Shown here: in pieces, positions 58,632 to 64,000 of the stretch
Layout of the letters: each line of letters begins with the position of its first letter
Numbering within the stretch: the stretch's first letter is position 1
NCBI GenBank assembly: GCA_900316105.1
Contig: ONBR01000010.1
Coordinates: forward strand, 1 to 64,000
DNA length: 64,000 nucleotides
Reading direction: 5' to 3'
Source: an uncultured Olsenella sp.
GTDB lineage: Bacteria; Actinomycetota; Coriobacteriia; Coriobacteriales; Atopobiaceae
Program-made: the position numbers and the translations under genes
The notes under the pieces: model-generated
Seen by the model: the letters and a program-made list of their open reading frames with translations, nothing else
Database searches by the model: none
What the model was told of the DNA's origin: nothing

Positions 58632-59753
58632 CTAGTTCCCGCTCTTCTCGTGTGGGGACATGGTGGGATAGGCCTGCTCAAACTGGGTCTGCCAGGAGGA
58701 TTCGTCCGAACCCGTCAGGAAGCCGTCGATCTGGCTGGCGTTGGCGACCGGGTCGCTTAGCTCCAGCGCCTGTGTCCAGGCCTTGTCCAAGGCATCCGTG
58801 CGGTTGCGCAGGTAGTTGCCTAGGGTCTTCAGGTTCTGGGCGTCCGTGGCGTAGGTGCCGGAGGTGACATCGATCTCGTCGATTGACGAGATCAGGTTGC
58901 TCACGTCCAGGGAGAGCTGGTCTGCCTCGGCCTTGCCCTTGCTTCTGGCGTCCTCGTCAGCCGAGGCGGCAGTGCTCCTATAGGTCCCCTCGACCTGGGT
59001 CGCCCGATCGTTGAGGTCACCCAGGCGACCATAGACATCCTGAAGCTTTGCCAGGCTGACCGAATCACCGTCCTGGATCACGCCTGTCTGGGTCTTTGTC
59101 TCGTCCTGGCCACTGAGGGACTCCATCTCACCGGTATAGCCAGCCTTGGAGGTGTCAGCCTCTGTCTTTGCGCGGGGATCGCTGGCCGAGGGGTTCCAGG
59201 GATGGGTGATGATGAGGGCGCTGCCGCCCACCACGACGATTGCCGCGGCAAGGGCAACCACGAAGGTCCTGAGGCGAGGGCCATGGTCGCGCTCATGCTC
59301 GGGCAGGCCAGGAACGGGCTCGGAGGGAATGGCGCTCTCGATGCGGACGAGGGCGTGGGTGTCGTCTGGGGAGGGCTCGTCGTCGGGACGCGCCTGGGAC
59401 CCGGGCGCAGCATGGGCGGGCCTCTGCTCGTCGGAATCCGCCTCGAGCTCCACGGGCCTCGCGTCCTCCTCGGGCCCCGCCGCCTTCACGACGGGCTCCT
59501 CGGAAGCCACGTATACGGTAGAGACGCCCAGAGCCTTACGCTTTCCCCTGCTGACAAAGTGAGCGGGGGCCTTTGGCACCGGGAAACCGCAGCCAGGGCA
59601 GGTGGCGGCGCCCTTTGGGATAAGGGCGCCGCAGTTCTCACACCACGAACCGTCGAGCTTGGGAATCACCATGGTACTTCCCAGGTCGGCATGGCATGCA
59701 GGGCAGCGCTGGGCGCCGTCCGAGACTTGGGCTCCGCAGTTTGGACAGATCAC
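58632..59753 (-). CDS. Double zinc-ribbon membrane protein
   Basis: A 373-residue protein with two N-terminal zinc ribbons (CPNCGAQVSDGAQRCPAC at 3-20 and CENCGALIPKGAATCPGCG at 38-56). Then comes an acidic disordered region, one TM helix at about 163-182 (TFVVALAAAIVVVGGSALIIT), and an extracytoplasmic helical domain of 190 residues with coiled-coil character. Domain order resembles zinc_ribbon_2 membrane proteins common in Actinobacteria and Firmicutes; function unknown. Layout (cytosolic sensor-like head, TM, outer domain) parallels the TPR protein nearby. Confidence 0.75.
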   Translation of the reverse strand: MICPNCGAQVSDGAQRCPACHADLGSTMVIPKLDGSWCENCGALIPKGAATCPGCGFPVPKAPAHFVSRGKRKALGVSTVYVASEEPVVKAAGPEEDARPVELEADSDEQRPAHAAPGSQARPDDEPSPDDTHALVRIESAIPSEPVPGLPEHERDHGPRLRTFVVALAAAIVVVGGSALIITHPWNPSASDPRAKTEADTSKAGYTGEMESLSGQDETKTQTGVIQDGDSVSLAKLQDVYGRLGDLNDRATQVEGTYRSTAASADEDARSKGKAEADQLSLDVSNLISSIDEIDVTSGTYATDAQNLKTLGNYLRNRTDALDKAWTQALELSDPVANASQIDGFLTGSDESSWQTQFEQAYPTMSPHEKSGN

Positions 59754-59805
59754 AGGACGCTCCTCGAAAAGGGCACGGGCGCCCGCACGATGGTCGCTCG
59801 CGCGC

Positions 59806-62496
59806 CTACGCCATCTGGTCTAGCACATAGGGCAGGATGCCGCCGTCCGACACGAAGCGACCCTCCATGGGGGTGTCGATACGGACTCGGCAATCGAATT
59901 CTAGTGCACTGCCGTCAGGGCGTGTGGCAACAACATGAACTTGTGGAGCCTTGGGAAGACCGTCGGCAAGGTCGATGGGCGCTATGTCAAAGGTCTCGTC
60001 CCCACGGATGCCCAGCGAGGAGGCCGACTGGCCATCCACGAACTCAAGGGGAATGATGCCCATCTGGACCAGGTTGGACCTATGGATGCGCTCGAAGCTC
60101 TCGGCGATGACGGCGCGGACGCCCAGGAGGAGGGGTCCCTTTGCAGCCCAGTCGCGGCTGGAGCCAGACCCGTACATTTTTCCAGCGACCACGATTGAGG
60201 GCAGACCCGCCTGTTCGTAGTCCTGTGCCGCGTCAAAGATGGGCTTGACCTGACCGTCCAGGAGGTCCTGGGTCCACCAGCCCTTCCTCCCCTGCGCCAG
60301 GGCATTCTCCAGCTTCACGTTGGCGAAGGTGCCGCGGACCATGACCTCGTGGTTGCCACGGCGGGAGCCGTAACTGTTGAAGTCAGCCTGCCCGACGCCA
60401 TGCTCGCCCAGGTAGGCTGCGGCGGGAGCATCGGGCACGATGGTGCCTGCGGGAGAGATGTGATCGGTGGTCACGAAGTCCCCCAAAAGGGCAAGGACCC
60501 TTGCGCCGCGAACCTCGACGGACTCCTGCCTGCGGGCGATCTCGAAGTAGGGAGCGCGTCGGATGTAGGTGGAATCGGGGTCCCAGGGGAAGGTAGGGGC
60601 GTCGTCCACCTGGATGTCCTGCCAGGCGCGGGAGCCGTCAAAGAGGCCCTGTGCGCCGTCCTGGAAGAGCTGGGTCGTCAGGACGGGCTCAAGCGCAGCC
60701 TCGATCTCGGCAGTGGAGGGCAGGAGGTCGGCCAGCATGACGGGCTGACCGGCGGGGTCGGTGCCCACGGGCTCCGTCGAGAGGTCGACGTCCAAGGTGC
60801 CCACCAGGGAGTAGGCGACGACAAGGGCAGGCTGGGCCAGGTAGTTCTGGGCCACGTCGGGCGAGATGCGACCATCGAAGTTGCGGTTGCCCGAGAGAAT
60901 CGAGGTGAGCTCCATCTGGTCGGCCTTTGCCTTGAGGGCAGGAGCGATCTCGCCAGAGTTGCCGATGCAGGACATGCAGCCAAAGCCGCAGGTGTAGAAG
61001 CCCAGCTTAAAGAGGTAGTCCGTCAGGCCAGCCCTCTCCAGGAGGAGCTCGGTGGCATGGCTGCCCGGAGCCAGGATCCTCTTTACCCAGGGCTTGGCCG
61101 AAAGGCCACGCTCGACGGCCTTCTTTGCCGTGAGGCCAGCGGCAACCATCATGGCAGGGTCGGTGGCCGTGGTGCAGGAGGTGATGGCCGCTATGGCCAG
61201 GGCACCATGGTGGAGCTCGTGGTGGCCGTCGGCAAGCTCCACGTCAAAGGCCTGCCGGAAGTCGACGTTGCCGTGGGCGCAGGAGGCCTTCTCGAAGGTA
61301 TCCTTGAGGCTTGCGGGAACCACGTGGTTGTGGGGACGGGAGGGTCCTGCCAGGGAGGTCTGGACGCTGGCCAGGTCGAGCTCCAGGGTACGGGAGTAGG
61401 TGCGCTGGCCGGAAGCACCGGCACCAAAGACGCCCTGGGCCCTCAGGTAGGACTCGGCAAAGACCACGTCACCCTCGGCGCGACCGGTGAGCCTCAGGTA
61501 GTCCACCGTGCCCTCGTCCACCGGGAAGAGGGTCGTCGTGGAGCCATACTCGGGCGTCATGTTGGCTACGCAGGCGCGCTGGGTGGGAGTGAGGGCAGCC
61601 ACGCCAGGACCCGTGACCTCCACGAGGGAGCCCACGACGCTGGCGTCGCGCAGGAGCTTTGCCACGGTGAGGGCAAGGTCCATGCCCGAGATGCCATCAG
61701 CCAGGGTGCCCGTCAGGCGAAGCTCCACCACAGGAGGCACCAGCATGGAGATGGGCTGGCCCAGGGCAGCCGCCTCCGCCTCGATGCCGCCTACGCCCCA
61801 GCCCAGGACACCCAGGCCGTTTGCCGTGGTGGTGTGGGAGTCGGTGCCCACCAGGGTATCGAAGCATGCCACGTCACCCTCGGCCATGGCGTCGGTGGTC
61901 ACGACCTTGCAGAAGCGCTCGATGTTGAGCTGGTGGCAGATGCCGCCACCGGGCGGAACGATCTCTACGTTCTGGAAGGACTTGCTGGCCCACTTGAGGA
62001 AGGCGAAGCGCTCGGCGTTGCGTTGGGCCTCGCAACGCTCGTTGGTGGCGGCGCAGCCAGGCTCGCCCGCAACGTCAGCCACGACGGAATGGTCGACGAT
62101 GAGGGTGCAGGGGATGTGGGGGTTGACCTTCTTTGGGTCTCCCCCACGGGCCACCATGGCGTCGCGCATGGCGGCGAAGTCCACGAAGACGGGGACGCCC
62201 GTAAAGTCCTGGAAGAGGACGCGGGCGGGCATGAACTCCACCTCGTCGCCCTGCCTGCCGGCAAGCCCGGCGTCGACGATGCGGCGGGCGTAGGTAACTG
62301 CCAGGTCATCGCTGGCGGCTCGGCGTACGCAGTTCTCCAGAAGGACCACGAGGGCTCGGGGCAGACGGTCTACGCCGGGAATGGCATGGACGTCATAGAA
62401 GCTGCGCGAGATTCCACCCGCCTCGATGGCCTTGGGGCTGCGGGCTGCCTTGACCGCGGCTGCGAAGTCCGCGGAGCTGGTGTCGATGTTCTGCAT
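59806..62496 (-). CDS. acnA: Aconitate hydratase
   Basis: Fe4S4 aconitase interconverting citrate and isocitrate. ATG 62496, ten bases after GGAGG, gives 896 residues, matching the AcnA/IRP1 type. Cluster ligands lie in TSCTTATDPAMM and GFGCMSCIGNSGE. DSHTTTANGLGVLGWGVGGIEAEA, GRISPDVAQNYLAQPALVVAYSLVGT and YGSGSSRDWAAKGPLLLGV are diagnostic. No other TCA-cycle gene is in the window; in anaerobic Coriobacteriia it likely serves glutamate synthesis (inference). Confidence 0.95.
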   Translation of the reverse strand: MQNIDTSSADFAAAVKAARSPKAIEAGGISRSFYDVHAIPGVDRLPRALVVLLENCVRRAASDDLAVTYARRIVDAGLAGRQGDEVEFMPARVLFQDFTGVPVFVDFAAMRDAMVARGGDPKKVNPHIPCTLIVDHSVVADVAGEPGCAATNERCEAQRNAERFAFLKWASKSFQNVEIVPPGGGICHQLNIERFCKVVTTDAMAEGDVACFDTLVGTDSHTTTANGLGVLGWGVGGIEAEAAALGQPISMLVPPVVELRLTGTLADGISGMDLALTVAKLLRDASVVGSLVEVTGPGVAALTPTQRACVANMTPEYGSTTTLFPVDEGTVDYLRLTGRAEGDVVFAESYLRAQGVFGAGASGQRTYSRTLELDLASVQTSLAGPSRPHNHVVPASLKDTFEKASCAHGNVDFRQAFDVELADGHHELHHGALAIAAITSCTTATDPAMMVAAGLTAKKAVERGLSAKPWVKRILAPGSHATELLLERAGLTDYLFKLGFYTCGFGCMSCIGNSGEIAPALKAKADQMELTSILSGNRNFDGRISPDVAQNYLAQPALVVAYSLVGTLDVDLSTEPVGTDPAGQPVMLADLLPSTAEIEAALEPVLTTQLFQDGAQGLFDGSRAWQDIQVDDAPTFPWDPDSTYIRRAPYFEIARRQESVEVRGARVLALLGDFVTTDHISPAGTIVPDAPAAAYLGEHGVGQADFNSYGSRRGNHEVMVRGTFANVKLENALAQGRKGWWTQDLLDGQVKPIFDAAQDYEQAGLPSIVVAGKMYGSGSSRDWAAKGPLLLGVRAVIAESFERIHRSNLVQMGIIPLEFVDGQSASSLGIRGDETFDIAPIDLADGLPKAPQVHVVATRPDGSALEFDCRVRIDTPMEGRFVSDGGILPYVLDQMA

Positions 62497-62596
62497 GTGT
62501 TTCCATCCTCCATGCTGTCTGTTCGTCACGTGCAATCCATGATAGCGCGAAGGTCCAAGGCCGACGAAACCGAGACCTGACGGAAACGCACCGTCC

Positions 62597-62638
62597 GTGT
62601 GTCGCGGGTGTGTCGCGGGGGGTAGCCCCCTTCGGCAC
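62597..62638. repeat. Second copy of the GTGTGTCGCGGG repeat
   Basis: GTGTGTCGCGGGTGTGTCGC followed by GGGG and a hairpin core GGGGGTAGCCCCC, ending TTCGGCAC. The first 23 bases match the reverse complement of 45707-45685 exactly. It lies upstream of acnA and ahead of the tRNA-Arg promoter region. Confidence 0.8.
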
Positions 62639-62640
62639 AA

Positions 62641-62739
62641 GGACTTCTAGCGCGCGTGGGCAAGCTGCGCTTCCACACCGGAGAAGGGCTTGTCGTCGAT
62701 GTCGGAACGGACTTCTGGCGCGCGTGGGCAAGCTGCGCT
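62641..62739 (+). repeat. 31-bp direct repeat upstream of tRNA-Arg
   Basis: GGACTTCTAGCGCGCGTGGG...GCGCT at 62641-62671 is repeated at 62709-62739 with one mismatch (A/G at position 9), 68 bp apart. Only the downstream copy runs into TATAAT; the upstream copy is followed by TCCACA. This looks like a partial duplication of the tRNA promoter's upstream half. Confidence 0.9.
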
Positions 62740-62744
62740 ATAAT
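62739..62744 (+). promoter_or_regulatory. -10 box of the tRNA-Arg promoter
   Basis: A perfect TATAAT ends 12 bases before the tRNA 5' end. No clear -35 is present at 17 bp (TGGCGC), so the upstream 31-bp repeat may supply contacts. Confidence 0.7.
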
Positions 62745-62756
62745 CGCTTCCTGCGT

Positions 62757-62833
62757 GGCCCCTTAGCTCAGTGGATTAGAGCGTTCGCCTCCGGAGCGAA
62801 AGGTCGTGGGTTCGAGCCCCACAGGGGCCACCA
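62757..62833 (+). tRNA. tRNA-Arg (anticodon CCG)
   Basis: 77 nt cloverleaf with encoded CCA. Acceptor GGCCCCT pairs with AGGGGCC. D-arm AGCTCAGTGGATTAGAGC, anticodon stem TTCGC/GCGAA with loop CTCCGGA (anticodon CCG, reads CGG), T-arm GTGGG-TTCGAGC-CCCAC. All stems are intact. Confidence 0.97.
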
Positions 62834-63101
62834 TCTTTTCTCTTCTCTCCCTCACATATTTTTGTGGCAGACATCCTTCGTCGCATGAGGGGCTGGTCGT
62901 CTTGTGGCCAGACTGGGTCCCAGCGTCATGTGCCAGGCAACCCGTCGGGGGGCGCCACCAGATGGTTACCCCTGCGTAACGGCCCCGAAACGTCAGCGGT
63001 CCTTTGAGACCCTTGTAGTAGCATCCCCAACAGACAATTCAAAGTGGGTGCATCTACCCCTCGGACATATTCGCCCACCGGGCGCATGGTAAGGAGCTCT
63101 C

Positions 63102-64000
63102 ATGATCGTCATCGTCAAGGACAACGCCAGCCAGGACCAGCTGGGACATTTCGTCAAATGGATCGAGAACCGCGGCTTCAAGACCAACGTCTCCAAGGGT
63201 GAGCACGAGACCATCGTGGGCATCATCGGCGACACCACCCAGATCGACCCCTTCCTCCTGGAGTCCGTGGACATCGTGGACGAAGTCCGTCGCGTCTCCG
63301 AGCCCTTCAAGAAGGCAAACCGAAAGTTCCACCCCCAAGACACGGTGGTGGACTGCGGCCACGGGGTCAGCATAGGCGGCGGAAACTTCCAGGTCATAGC
63401 CGGCCCCTGCTCCATCGAGGGGCCTGGCTTCATGGACATTGCCCGCACGGTCAAGAAGGCCGGTGCCACCATGCTGCGCGGCGGCGCCTTCAAGCCCCGT
63501 ACCAGCCCCTACTCCTTCCAGGGTATGGGTGCCAAGGGCCTGGACATCCTCATGGAGGCCTCTGCCGAGCTTAACATGCCCGCCGTCACCGAGGTCATGG
63601 ACCCACGCGACGTCCAGCTCTTCCTGGACAAGGGCGTCAACGTCATGCAGATCGGCGCCCGCAACGCCCAGAACTTCTCCCTGCTCAAGGAGGTCGGAAA
63701 GACCAAGGTCCCCGTCCTCCTGAAGCGCGGCCTCTCCGGCACCGTGGACGAACTCCTCATGGCCGCCGAGTACATCATGAGCGAGGGCAACCCCAACGTG
63801 ATCCTCTGCGAGCGCGGCATCCGCACCTTCGAGACCCGCACCAGGAACACCTTTGACGTGAACGCCATACCCGTCGTCCATCACCTGTCCCACCTGCCCA
63901 TCATCGGCGACCCCAGCCACGCCACGGGCTACACCCGCTACGTCCGCCCCGCGGCCTACGCCGCCACCGCGGCAGGCGCCGATGGCCTGGAGATCGAGGT
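63102..64000 (+). CDS. aroF: 3-deoxy-7-phosphoheptulonate synthase (3' end outside window)
   Basis: First enzyme of the shikimate pathway, joining PEP and erythrose 4-phosphate. ATG 63102 is five bases after AAGGAG. 299 codons are visible and the frame is open at the window edge, so the gene is partial. The N-terminal 70 residues are a ferredoxin-like regulatory domain (MIVIVKDNASQDQLGHFVKWIENRGF), as in the Thermotoga-type I-beta enzymes that are feedback-inhibited by Tyr/Phe. The barrel shows VIAGPCSIEG, GGAFKPRTSPYSFQG, VMQIGARNAQNF, LLKRG, CERGIRTFE and IIGDPSHATG. The 268-base leader after tRNA-Arg has no recognised gene or clear attenuator. Confidence 0.95.
   Translation, partial: MIVIVKDNASQDQLGHFVKWIENRGFKTNVSKGEHETIVGIIGDTTQIDPFLLESVDIVDEVRRVSEPFKKANRKFHPQDTVVDCGHGVSIGGGNFQVIAGPCSIEGPGFMDIARTVKKAGATMLRGGAFKPRTSPYSFQGMGAKGLDILMEASAELNMPAVTEVMDPRDVQLFLDKGVNVMQIGARNAQNFSLLKEVGKTKVPVLLKRGLSGTVDELLMAAEYIMSEGNPNVILCERGIRTFETRTRNTFDVNAIPVVHHLSHLPIIGDPSHATGYTRYVRPAAYAATAAGADGLEIE

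Noticed and set aside
62834..63101. Leader-peptide attenuator upstream of aroF
   Set aside because: No short ORF with a run of aromatic codons and no terminator hairpin with a U-run was found, although the enzyme type would make one plausible.

Overview
The window looks like a chromosomal segment of a high-GC actinobacterium of the class Coriobacteriia, probably close to Olsenella/Atopobium. This is inferred from protein character, codon use and gene order, with no 16S in view. Almost all genes from 3.3 to 62 kb lie on the minus strand in long operons of housekeeping genes. A two-component system (33.0-35.0 kb), a small membrane protein (5.0 kb), tRNA-Arg and aroF are on the plus strand.

Region by region. 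1-3.1 kb is the end of an integrated mobile element: a 5'-truncated relaxase, an unknown partner gene, an excisionase-type HTH protein and a second HTH protein. After these come six copies of an ATGAC-N6-GTCAT palindrome, four helically phased TTTGGTGCAA-like repeats, and a tRNA 3' end without a tRNA body, which looks like an att site. 3.3-22 kb is, read on the minus strand, rplS-rnhB-yraN-comM-dprA-trmFO-xerC, rpsB-tsf, pyrH-frr-uppS-cdsA-rseP-ispG-proS, then ybaK and panE. dxr is missing from its usual place. 22-30 kb carries glyQS, a half-length PPDK-regulator homologue, ppdK and dgt. 30-33 kb is rpsP-khpA-rimM-trmD-lepB. 33-35 kb is an OmpR/histidine-kinase pair. 35-41 kb is obg-proB-nadD-yqeK-rsfS-dinB. 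46.5-60 kb is mreB-mreC-mreD-mrdA-rodA with two radical-SAM-related genes, a DUF697 protein, a TPR membrane protein, a cyclophilin and a zinc-ribbon membrane protein. 60-64 kb has acnA, tRNA-Arg(CCG) and a partial aroF.

The most striking system is at 41.3-45.5 kb, inserted between rpmA and obg. It is a self-contained ECF (energy-coupling factor) transporter operon made of an S component, a single polypeptide fusing a second S component to two ABC ATPases, and EcfT. It is preceded by a classical attenuator: a 20-codon leader peptide with three consecutive Trp codons, followed by a strong intrinsic terminator. This points to tryptophan uptake controlled by ribosome-mediated attenuation. The linker joining the S domain to the ATPases is encoded by in-frame copies of short palindromic repeats, related in form to hairpin repeats scattered through the window's intergenic spaces.

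Those scattered hairpins are a second theme. At least four sequence families share a GGGG/CCCC core flanked by family-specific arms, and they sit next to stop codons and in operon gaps. Other oddities are a roughly 120-residue insertion with an HTH-like stretch inside the RseP protease, a Ser/Asp-repeat tail on MreC, and a duplicated 31-bp block upstream of tRNA-Arg.
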